From NCBI GenBank assembly GCA_002099365.1, contig MSED01000001.1:124001-188000 (forward strand): a DNA stretch of 64,000 nucleotides, read 5' to 3'. Below are positions 22,605-32,576 of this stretch, piece by piece. The notes beneath the pieces were generated by a model. It had not been told where the DNA came from. It ran no database searches and saw only the letters and a program-made list of their open reading frames with translations. Every line of letters starts with the position of its first letter. The stretch's first letter is position 1. This DNA comes from Phialophora verrucosa (lineage: Eukaryota; Ascomycota; Eurotiomycetes; Chaetothyriales; Herpotrichiellaceae). Both the position numbers and the translations under genes were made by a program.

Positions 22605-23693
22605 GTCTCCGGCCCTTTTGGGGGGGTCTCAGAATCCCGAGATACACGAAACTGAGGGTTCAATTGTGTGTGATGAATCGTAATGCTGTTCGTCTCTTTG
22701 TCGCGGTCTGTCTGTGTGCAACTGGTTTGATGGCCATTGAGTCGATGCTTTATATCTCTCGACATCGTGCTAGGAGTGTCTATCGAGGACCATACATTGA
22801 CCTACGAGCCACGGTCGAGACAGACAGACGTCTCAAGCTGTGGTCGCATGGATGTACGGCGGCGATGGAGCTGTGCTTGATGGTTTCAGGGAAAGAGTTC
22901 TGGCTCGAGTAAAGTAGCTGAGAGTTCAGACCGCAGACAGGGCGATTCGGGGACATAGATCATGAAGTGTTGTGGTCCATTCGGGCGTAGATGATCATCT
23001 GGGCAAGATCAGAAAAGGCCCATGATCCCTACCTGCCTCGATCGCTCCTGTGACTGAGGGAGGCTGCCTAAAGAGCCAAATGGCAAGGCCAACTTATCCA
23101 GAGGTGCCTTCAAACATCAAAATCTGTCCTGAACCCGGTCATTCATTTGATGCTTGCCCTTGACGCCCTGGATGTCAGACAGATGTAGTCCTGCTAAGCG
23201 ACAAGGCACCTCGAGGTCTGGGTCTAATAATGGACTTGTAGCCGGATGCAGTGCCATGTGCACAGGAAGGGGAACACTAAACAGAGAAAGCGCAGCGCTT
23301 GCCATGGCCGAGGAATGCGCCTCGGCGTCTGCCCCAGTCCCATGGTGCGCAGGTCAAGATGGGCGCGGCTACTGTAACGGAGTCCCAGCATGTGGGCGGA
23401 CTCACCAATAGGTCACCATAAGTATATCAAACCATTTTGAGTGCTAGACGAGGATGGGCCACTGCGACGCTCAGCGGCGTCACTTGTACGAGTATATTGC
23501 TAGGTGCGTGTCGACTACCGTGTTGCATGATTGGAGGGAAGATATGTTGGATATACAGCCGGCCCCGCGGGGCCCCGGGCAGCCCCGGCGCCAAATGCTA
23601 TTGATGTTTAGGCGACGGAGCCCTGTGTCGGCGGACAATATTTCTAGCCTCTTCGCACCTGTTGACCTTCCATTCTTTTCCTCCCAGACTTCC
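22605..23693. other. Divergent promoter region
   Basis: This lies between the secreted-protein gene (-) and the orphan gene (+). Frames at 22544-22912 and 23154-23411 (+) are short and not convincing. A near-perfect GC-rich palindromic patch (CCCCGCGGGGCCCCGGG) lies at about 23563-23580. The frame of the next gene is open from 23454, but the first 80 codons look non-coding. Confidence 0.45.
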
Positions 23694-25017
23694 ATGGTTC
23701 TACTACCGGCTCCTGCATCAGATCAATTCTGCACATCGGACCAAGCAATCTCATTATTCGGACAAGCAATGGCCGTGTTCCGCTGGCTGGATGATTCCCG
23801 CAACCCTCCTCTCTGGACTGTTGCCATCTATCCTCTCCTGATCATCCTCCTACACATCCCCTGCCATCTGAAGATGAATCGCATTATTCAGGGCCTTCCA
23901 CCGGCTCCATACGACTCTGCCGATGGAAGACAAGACCAATGTTCAGTCCCAGAGGACGGTGCACCCGCCGACTACGACGTGGTCTCTCAAAGTTCTATGG
24001 ATAATGTGACGGAGAATGGAACATCGTCGGACGAGATTACCCTCACCGTCAAAGAGTCCGAAAACCGAGGTGAAGATCCCAAACACGAACCTTCCAGGCA
24101 CAAGAACATTACCCCTGCGACAGAGGAATCGTCTCGCCATCAACTCTCTGAAATCACCAAAGGTGCGCTAATGTTCTGTCTCCAAATCCTTCTGGCACAT
24201 CGGCTGGGGGCCCTTGCTACGGGGAGAGTTCGCGAGACGCACCACCTGAGCGATAAATGCATGGCATTATTGGGGATGACTACGGCCACTCTTGTCCTCA
24301 TGGTGTCGCTTGGAACCCTGGCAGACGCAAGAGGTCTTGCACTCCTGGGGTACCGGACAAGTAACGGAAGGCGACCTTCGTCGAACACTTCGGACCCCTA
24401 CCTGAGGTTCTTCGTCTTCTCGTTTCTCTCCTTGCTATTGCCATGGTTCAGAATTCTGTCCAGTCTCAGAGATTGAATACGCAACCCCCCTGGACCAAAA
24501 CATACTATCGTATCATCTGCACCGCCGTCACTGCAACTGCACGTCATCGTCCGGAATTGCAGTGTGATCAGGCATCTCCGTCGATGTCGTTCGCTCTTCC
24601 CTGCTCCACCTTGAACAGAAGCTGATCTCTGCTTTGAATGAGATAGATCTACTGGCAAGACACAGAGTTGGGAAAGGGTGCATGTGTATCCGAAGACAAT
24701 CTGGACCCAATGCCAATGCCGGAAGTTTGCGCTCAAGCTGCGCTCGCTGGTGTGCATGAGGATTCTCTGGCTTACAAGCAAGAACACTTGGAGGCCATCA
24801 TATGTTCACTTACCAATCAGCACGGCCCCACCAGTTCGATTTGTCTAGAGGGAACGCCACGGCGGATTCCATCAGCCAGATCAGGGAGAAGATTGCTCCT
24901 AGAGACCGAAAGGAGACGGTCCGTTATTTCATGCAGAGACCACACAAGCCTCCACCGCCAACGGTCCTGTCCCGGAACCGGACTTTGAGAGATTATGGTT
25001 ACGAAGGCCTATGGTAA
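23694..25017 (+). CDS. Orphan multi-exon membrane protein, structure unresolved
   Basis: I do not recognise this gene. A frame open to 24476 encodes hydrophobic segments (LWTVAIYPLLIILLHI; ITKGALMFCLQILLA; ALLGMTTATLVLMVSLG) around an acidic Ser-rich linker. Coding-like sequence then continues in other frames: 24365-24509 (VLRLLVSLLAIAMVQNSV, TQPPWTKTYY), joined by a plausible 62-nt intron (24510-24571) to SVDVVRSSLLHLEQKLISAL. Next comes EDNLDPMPMPEVCAQAAL and, after a possible intron ending near 24821, a tail ending LRDYGYEGLW. Two of the frame changes leave no room for an intron, so the gene may be decayed. The start could be 23454, 23694 or 23769; the last has the best context. Confidence 0.35.
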
Positions 25018-26108
25018 TATTAGGTAGCAGCAGGTCCCAAACACGCATAAGATCTTGACGCCTTCGTGGCATCTCTACAGACGCTCGGGTACCCTCCCAG
25101 TCACCGGGCGATCAGCTCTCTTCCACGAAGCCGAAATTGCAGGGCAGATTCTCAGCCTGATCCCGAATGCTGGCCAAAATAGGTGGACCAAACCCCAATC
25201 TACGCCGAAAATTGAGCATCTTCAGTCCTACAGATATATTGCCACAATGCATCTATGAATACAGGACTGTTCAGGCTGGTAGAATAGAGGATTTCCTGTA
25301 ACTTCCACATATGAATTATTTTCTAGAGATATGTTGTTGTTGTTGAGAAGTGTGGCTTTATGATCAAGGTGTGAAATATTCTTGGTCCATAACATTTTAC
25401 GTGACTAAGCTCTCTTCAACCACTGTGCTGTATATTCTCTACACCAACACCACTTGACTAATATACCAGAGTTTCAGAAAAGGACTTGTACATGGATGTC
25501 ATAGAACATCTTCTGTTCTATCAGTCTATAGATTGCTGTATTTCTAGGTGTATTATTACTGGTAGCATTTCTACAGGACCGGAATGAACCGGCGATGGGG
25601 AAGCGAAATGGAGGGAAAGGGGAGGAAGCGCGTCTGCTTATGCTCTCTTCACCGCCACCAGTCAGGAGCCACGACTTGACGTGAGGATCTAGCCTCCAGC
25701 TCTGTGTGCAATTCACTTCTCCACTGGGCGCCGCGCCGCGACGTCGCGTGATGGAGTCGTCGAGTGCGCAGCAGATGACGGAAGGACAGGATGAATGAGT
25801 TGGACTGGCCTGACCCTGGACCTGACGTTGGAACGCATCTTGTTTCGTCGAATAGCATAGGCCGAGGAAGTAAATCACTAAACAACTGACAAATGTACTC
25901 TCAGCTGGGACTCCTCCTCCTCCTCCTGAAGCTCGTATGGAATGATATGGTGATGATGTAAGATTTGCTCGAATTGCACTCTCGCCCTCTCCCTTTTCCC
26001 TGTCTCCCTGTTGAAGCAGCCTTGCGTCTCGAGACACAAAGCCCAACTCCCCCCCTGTCCCGTGCCCCGTGCTCCGTTCCCCGGACATGCGTCCCCAACC
26101 CATCAAGA
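25018..26108. other. Intergenic, AT-rich in its first half
   Basis: The stretch 25240-25560 is visibly AT-rich (for example TTGTTGTTGTTG near 25334), and CTCCTCCTCCTCCTG repeats lie near 25913. A minus-strand frame runs from the CAP gene down to 25474, but only its upper part (to 26289) is exon. The rest runs through intron 2 of that gene and beyond, and is not supported. Confidence 0.5.
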
Positions 26109-27315
26109 TCAATAATCGGCGTGCACGGTGGGCAGGCCGATCGACGCGCCTACATTGGCGGCAAACCCTCCGAGCACGTTTCCTGCAACACCTATCAGTA
26201 CGGTTCTTCCGACCACACATCCATACCCAAAGGTACGAGGTATTGGAGATAACAAAGAGGAGAAATGCCACTGCGGCGGCAGACTTACCAGCCGGCGAAT
26301 AGTTGCAAACAGTAAAGAACGGTGGGATGGGCGGGCCCGCATTCACCAAGCCACTGGCCGAGCAGTCGGCGGTGTAGCAGCCCACGTTCGCGCTGCCCTT
26401 CCAGACGATCTGGCTGAAGTGGCCCCACTCGCCGAGCGTGCTCACGTCGGGCTCCCCGCCGTAGTAGATGTAGCTGTTGACCTCGCCGTTGTAGAGACCC
26501 TCGGTGATGAAGTTGCCCATTCCCAGCGGGGTGGCGGGGTATCCGGCGCCGATGTTCTGGCCGTAGCCTCCGCCTCCGACCGAGCTGCACGAACAGTTAG
26601 TACGCCAACTAGAGATGGGTGCAGGGGGATGCTGTGCAGTGTAGCACAGCACAGTTTTCTCTTACGTGACGTGGCCGTAGATGCAAGTCTCGGCAATCTG
26701 GCGCGCAATGTCCGCCATCTCGGCGCTCCAGGTCAAGGGGTCGGCAGTGTGGTTCGAGCGGTGGATGTTGTGGTGGCGCAGGATTGTCTCGATGTACGCG
26801 TCGTTAGTCACAACTGGGGGCCCCGCGGAGGTGGTCGAGGATTCTGCAAGTGAGCTACTCGGTGGCGCCACGGAAGAGGTGGTGAACGTCGGAATGGGTG
26901 AGGACGGAGTTATAGTGTCGGAGGGAAGCAGGGGGCCGGTAGCCGACGACGTCGTGACTGAATCCGGGTTGTCTGTGACGGCGAAAGTCGTCGTCGTCGT
27001 CGTCAAGGGGGTAGAGGTCGTCGTGATGACTGAGCCCGGATTGTCCGTGAGTGCGATCGAGCTCGTCGTGATGACTGAGCCCGGATTGTCCGTGAGTGCG
27101 ATCGAGCTCGTCGTGATGACTGAGCCCGGATTATCAGTGAGTGCGATCGAGCTCGTCGTGGTCAGAAAGCCCGTGGTACTTGGTGGGCAGGGACATGTCG
27201 TGAAGCTGAAATATTCCCAGGCCGTCTCCGTGAAAGTTGCAGTGTAGACGTAGCTGATGCTGACGCTTTGCGCTGCTGCACCTGTAGCGACGAGGAAGAT
27301 GTTCCAGGCCCGCAT
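26109..27315 (-). CDS. Secreted CAP/PR-1 family protein with Thr-rich stalk
   Basis: Exons are 27315-26666, 26584-26289 and 26182-26109; introns are 81 and 106 nt. The product has 339 residues. A signal peptide (1-15) precedes a Thr/Ser-rich stalk (about 45-165) containing three copies of a 15-residue unit (SSIALTDNPGSVITT). The CAP domain follows from about 170: HNIHRSNH with LTWS, GQNI, the signature GHFSQIVWKGS, and VCNYSPAGN, which appears only when intron 2 is removed. CAP proteins (yeast Pry, plant PR-1) bind sterols and fatty acids in the extracellular space. The stalk is probably heavily O-mannosylated. The final GASIGLPTVHADY is family-typical in length. Confidence 0.9.
27020..27154. 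repeat. Three 45-bp tandem repeats in the CAP stalk
   Basis: Copies start at 27020, 27065 and 27110. The first two are identical; the third differs by two bases. Near-identity means recent duplication or conversion, so copy number probably varies between strains. A GTC trinucleotide run lies just beside it, at about 26987-27001. Confidence 0.95.
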
Positions 27316-30300
27316 TTTGAAGGTAAAGAGTGACTGGTCCGATAGACAACGAAAATGAACGACTGCGGTCAGTGGTAGCTAAGATGCAGAATTTGCAAGA
27401 TCGCAGAATTCAAACACAGGAAACCATGTTGTTGTTGTATAGGTTGTGGAATATTTGGACGCGAGATTGTTCCACATTCCACACGGGGTTGGAATGTAGC
27501 GCATCCAGCCGGGATTGCCAGAGCACCGTCAAGCCACGGGCCTCCGTCGCCGTTTAGCCCATGCTAATTTCCACAGAAGGGAGTGAGAGGTCAATGCTCG
27601 TTGCCGCCGGCCTACATTTCGTACTGGAGGTGGTTGGCGGCCGTGCTAGGTGCAGATTTCGAGCGCGTCTTGTGGTTGACCAGTCTTGCGACAGCCGGGG
27701 ACACCCCCTTGGGAAGCGGCACGTGCCATCGAAGCCGAGCAGAAGAGGGTAACCTCTGTGAGAGGATTTAATCATCACAGAATGTGCACAGGTATTTTGC
27801 CAACTTAGGCCTTGTGCTTGTCGGCCACCGACCTTGGTAGGAAACTCAGAACGGCGAGAGCTGTTGTGCGGTTGGACTCAATCTTTCCGCCCTTGGAGTC
27901 TACTCTCTGTTGCATGTTGCAGATGCAAGAACACGACTCTGAGTGTGGCTGTGGAGTAAGTGTGATTGTTCACATGGAAAGGTCTAATGACGCATATCTT
28001 GGGCCAAACGTCCTCAACTGTCTTACTACTTGACCTGACACCAAAGCAACGCTCCAACCGCAGCGGAAGATCGAAGAAGACGTCGGACATGATATTGTGT
28101 CTAAGCCTGAAAATTGTTGGTCGCTGGTGTACGAATGTTTGTGGCGGAACAGGTTAGCGAGCTGCTGCCACCGACACAGACACGCCACCAAGTGACTGAA
28201 GATTATCTTACCTTTGCAACCACAAGCTTCGCCATGATCGCTAGGGCTTGGGTGCGTTACCTGCGTTGGCTGGACGTTTGACGCGGCGCCAAAAGAATAG
28301 AATACGCTCAATCGGGGAACCGGTGCTGGTGCTCCTGCTCCTGTTTGTTATTCGCCTCCAAACCAATCACAGCAGCCATGCAAAGAGTCGGTCAAAGGTC
28401 AACAAGGCGCAATGAAGGCATAGCCGCAAGCGGGTTTGGTGTCCGGTAGCCCGAAGCCCCGAAGCTGGAAGAGAGATTGGCGAACCATACCGCAGATCGT
28501 GCTGCCTGACTTACTAAAGCGTCCGCATCGAACTTTGTAACGTCGCTAGCTTCTCTGCAGGGGCATGGGAGGTGAATGTCCATAGCCTCCTGCGCATGCA
28601 CATGAGTTACACGTGCAAGGGTTTGCTTGGACGAATCGAAGACATGACTGGAAGGACACCCCATCAGAAGCGCCTCGTCGCTCTGTCGGTCTGGTCTCCG
28701 CCGTGTTGCAGCTGGGCCTATAGCTGAGAGTGATCCACCCCTGAAGGGCCTTGCCGTCGATCCGATATTCCCCAGCGCTGACTGTGCCTAGGTGACAAGA
28801 CTTTGTCATTTCAGAAAAACCAATAAAATGGGGTATTCAGCCTCACGACTCCGCGCTTGTAAAAAGGCAATGCTGCCACTATCGTACCAGGCCGGACATC
28901 CCATTGAGGGTTGACGTCAACAACGGGATATCGCTGGTAGTCATGTTGGTCACTTTGCAGATTAGCATGACTGCAACATCGCCGACGCCACTAGTGAGGA
29001 GATTGATACGGGTCGGCCTTTGACCTGGAAGTGAACCACTAGCCAGAACAAGAAAGTGTCCATACAAGGGAACCGTGCCCATACCGCATTCCAATGTGAG
29101 GTTGAGTATAGATCGTTCGCCTTCGCGTGCCTGCAAGTGTATAGAAGCACAGAGACGCTAACATTATTTCAACCATGGCCGTCGGGCGCTCCGTATGATT
29201 AGATAACACGGCAGCGCAGCCTGTGATATGTGAGAAAGCGCGGAGCACGGTAATCTGATAGTCGTCACCTTTCCATGTCGAGGCGACTAGCGATATCAGG
29301 AAGCGTCCACCGAGCGGACACGGCATTGTCAGGCAACGTCCATGGGTCAACCTTGGTTTGTGTGGTATTGATCTTCGAAGAAGCTTTGCGGGAAGCTGAG
29401 GACGGCATCGACGAGCACAGTCCTGTCGTTCGGGATATGCATGCAAGGCACACCACGGGGGTAAGGGGCCGTGGACAGAGGACGTCCCCATCTCTCATCT
29501 CTCATTCACTCAACAATCAGTCAGCGCATGAAACTCGAAATGGAACGCGATCGAGTGCCTTATCCCAATCTAGTCTAGCGCATTCGAGGTCCTCAGATTT
29601 TCCGGTTTCTATTTTGAGCACCACGTGCTCCGTCTCCAATGGATCGACAATTCTCAACACGCGACGTCCAGACGATCAATAGTCTCTCGCAGAGCGTGGA
29701 GTCGGAGGCCGTCGCACTGCTGTCGATGCTCGCTGAGGGCCATCTGGCAAAAGTCTGCCTCGCGGTGTATAGTAACGCGCCTCTGTCGGGATGAGCGTGC
29801 TGAGGGAATCATAGGCCAGTCGGAGAAAAGGTTAATCCACATCCGGAGACTGCGCCGCAGCCAGGAACTTTCAGCTGTAGCATGTTCGGTGAGCCATCGG
29901 TCTCTGCTCTCCACGACTGACTGCTACGCAACCATCAATACGTGACATGAGCAGCCTTGCGATCCAGGACAGATCACGGCACATGGCTGTGATGCCTGCC
30001 CCAGTCACTTGCGGAGTATCAGGTGCTCGCTTTCGTCATTCGAGGGATTTTGTGTGTGGAATCACAGACCTCGGCGGGTCAGGACAGCCTTTTCTTAGAA
30101 GGCAACGCACCGCACGACGCAGCACAGCACAGGGTTCTTGCGACGTCAACATCACTGAGTCTTCGAGATTCGCATGCCAAGAACAGTGACTCGATCGTTC
30201 AATGGCCTTACAGTTAAGGCATCAACCGCCAGTCGTATCGTCTAAGTTGTGGGCCTTCTAGGCGGACGCTTCCAAAGGCGGACTGATCGTCCGAGCGCCT

Positions 30301-31715
30301 GAGTGGTCTGCCCAAGATACGTCCTGTTCTGCGAATGTAACGCATAAACGAAGGAAAAGGCAGGTGTTTGGGACGAGGTGGTCTGGAGACACTTTCCATG
30401 CCCAGAAGGAGAATTTCCCTCCTTCCGTTTAACTGCGCCTTGGGGGCGGGTGGATGCCGTGCAGGCCTCAACGGCCACTACTCGTAAGGGTTCTTTAGAG
30501 ATCCAGCTAGGCGGGACGCACCAAACCCTAGCCGACGGCTGGACGTCTGTGACTCGCCCGCGCCTGGCTGCCTTCTGTGCGATTCGTGTTCGCTGTGAGC
30601 ACTAGCCGCGTATCTCTCGATGCGCACCAGTGACATTGGTCAGCTGTGCCGGCTAATGCACATCACTGCAGCCCTAAACCGACGCCTCTTTCTGCTCGAG
30701 TCAATCGTCGAATTTAGCACACCACCCAGAAAACTCGACGGACTTTCTTGGAAACCAAGTCACTGCCCACTGATAAGTGCAACGTGACGCCTCCGGAGCT
30801 TTTTTGCCATGTGAGTGGCTCTTAACCCCCTGCTGGGTGGCCTCCTGGGCAAGTGTCAGAGCAATGGGATTGGGAGAACCGCGCATCTGTACCGGGGGCG
30901 CAACGCACGCCAGGCTCACCCTAAGGCCAGCAATGCGATCGGCCAGGGGTGGCAGGGTTTGACAATGGCTGCCTGAGGTTCCACATGTCACGCCTTTCAA
31001 AAGTCCATTTTCTCCGTTTCTGGGCGGGCCGTCAGCCCTACGAAACTGGCTGGGATCAGGGCCTTTGGTCGCCTGTACCCAGCATGCGCGGTGAGTGTGG
31101 ACTCGTCAGCCCCCAAATTTACCTCATGGCAGTCAGGAACCCGGATCAAGAGCCTTCACCGATCGAATTCACCCTGCCATTCTGGGCTTAACCACGCCAG
31201 TGCTCCGGGTCGCTGTGGATCCGGTTCCCATGCGCAGTGCAGTCCCCGTATCACCCAAGACGACTACTGCCACCACACGCCGTCTCGAAAGATATATATC
31301 GGTTGATGCCTCATCAGAAAGTTTGGAATGTTCCCATCCACCAGCACACTACACTCCTTCCCAACCGTTATTCCCAGTATTTCTAATATCTTTTCCTTGT
31401 TCGCGCACTGCCAGTTTCCAGTTCAGCACCCAGCAACAAATCAGACTTGAGGTATAGACCATACTTTCCTTACTTCTGCGAATTTCCTATCTTCTGCAAC
31501 AAGGCTTCCTGAGACCCCGGCAACAGCCCCAAAGCCACTCCCACTCCCTCGACAGCAAGCCTTATTTCCTGTTGTCTATTTCCTTATTTCCTTTGTCTGT
31601 TCAAACCCGCGAGTCTGCGACCCCCATCCCTCTCGCAGAGCCCAGGACCAAAGCCCAAAGCACAGCCAACATTAATTTCCTTGTCATCTTCATTCCCACC
31701 ACGATCGCTCTCACA
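27316..31715. other. 4.4 kb gene-poor stretch
   Basis: I cannot support a gene here. On the minus strand between about 28400 and 29500 several adjacent short frames have protein-like stretches: 28879-29136 (NLTLECGMGTVPLYGHFLVL, then INLLTSGVGDVAVMLICKV), 29265-29498 and 28392-28664. I could not join them with credible introns, so they may be exons of a fast-evolving gene, a relic or chance. Toward the right end a GATATATATC box at 31291-31300 and a CT-rich leader up to 31700 look like promoter and 5' untranslated region of the GRGGYN gene. Confidence 0.4.
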
Positions 31716-31883
31716 ATGGCCATCGGACGAGGCGGATACAACACTCCGGCGGCTCCCCAGAAGGGTCGTGGGGGATACAATCGACTGGGCCGTGGCGGGT
31801 ACAACAAGACTCCCATGCCCGTTCAAGGTCGCGGCGGATACAACCGACAGCAGGCCGCGCAGGGTCGTGGCGGTTACAACTAA
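31716..31883 (+). CDS. Micro-protein of five GRGGYN repeats
   Basis: This is a 55-residue protein built almost wholly from the hexapeptide GRGGYN. Copies sit at residues 4-9, 17-22, 25-30, 38-43 and 50-55, with Pro/Gln/Ala-rich linkers; the last repeat is the exact C-terminus. The repeats use different synonymous codons (GGA CGA GGC GGA; GGT CGT GGG GGA; GGC CGT GGC GGG), so selection has acted on the peptide. ATG 31716 has a good context (TCACAATGGCC). The frame is open 48 codons further upstream, but that leader looks like untranslated DNA. No signal peptide and no dibasic cleavage sites are present. Spaced GRGG-type repeats also occur in fungal DUF3602/Par32-like proteins, which use GRGGxGN. 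Function is unknown; RNA or protein binding through RGG-Tyr is inference. Confidence 0.75.
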   Translation: MAIGRGGYNTPAAPQKGRGGYNRLGRGGYNKTPMPVQGRGGYNRQQAAQGRGGYN

Positions 31884-32576
31884 TTCACCCAACCCCTTTC
31901 ACGACATCGCGCAACCATGGAACTGTGTTCCATCATCTTCAACATTCTCATTGGTGGTGATCCAGGTCTCGATCACGATCCACGCATATTCCACCCTCCG
32001 GCTCTCGACGAGCCGTCTTCTTTTCAGCGACTTTACTTTCCAACACAAAACCTGTACAGCAAAAGTAATCAGCACATACTCGTCGTCCATTTTCAGCGGC
32101 ATTTTCCCGGTGTTTCATTTTGGTTTCTTCAAGCGGGAAATGGGTTCAACACTGCTCCGGAAGCAACGAGGACTCAAACATGACGCGCAGGAACGCGACA
32201 CAAATCGACCATTTCTCTTTCGGAGTTTCTGTGGACATATGGGATAATTCGGGAGTGAAGGAAGAGGCATTGCAATGGGGGCCATTTGGACAGCCATGTT
32301 TCTAATTCATTCGTTTCGACATATTCGGGGAATCGGGGAATTGGGTAGGACAGTGGAGTTGCACCGGGCACAGACAGCTCAATTGCGGATCAACAGGACC
32401 ATCCTGATTTGTACAGACATCGGGAATCAGATACCCCCAGAATCAAGATGCAGCCACCAAACTGCAGTTCTTCACATTTCACACGTATTTTCGCACAGAT
32501 GTTTCCAAATGCGGTGAAGACAACTGCGGTCTGAGACGGGGGTGGAGCAGGTGAGAACGTGAAAGAAACAGCTTAC
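31884..32576. other. Converging 3' region
   Basis: This holds the likely 3' untranslated region of the GRGGYN gene and the sequence beyond the MSS1 stop. I searched it on the minus strand for the missing last exon of MSS1 and found none with the expected end. No other gene is supported. Confidence 0.5.

Noticed and set aside
25474..26288. Minus-strand frame continuing the CAP protein downstream
   Set aside because: Removing the intron at 26183-26288 restores the CAP end; the longer frame is intron and spacer read-through.
27316..31715. LysM-type secreted protein on the minus strand
   Set aside because: A few Cys/Pro-rich snippets (such as DIHLPCPC) looked suggestive, but no LysM repeat pattern could be read in any frame.
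31716..31883. GRGGYN protein as a Kex2-processed secreted peptide precursor (RiPP type)
   Set aside because: No signal peptide and no Lys-Arg sites between repeats, and no neighbouring UstY-type oxidase or S41 peptidase gene is visible.
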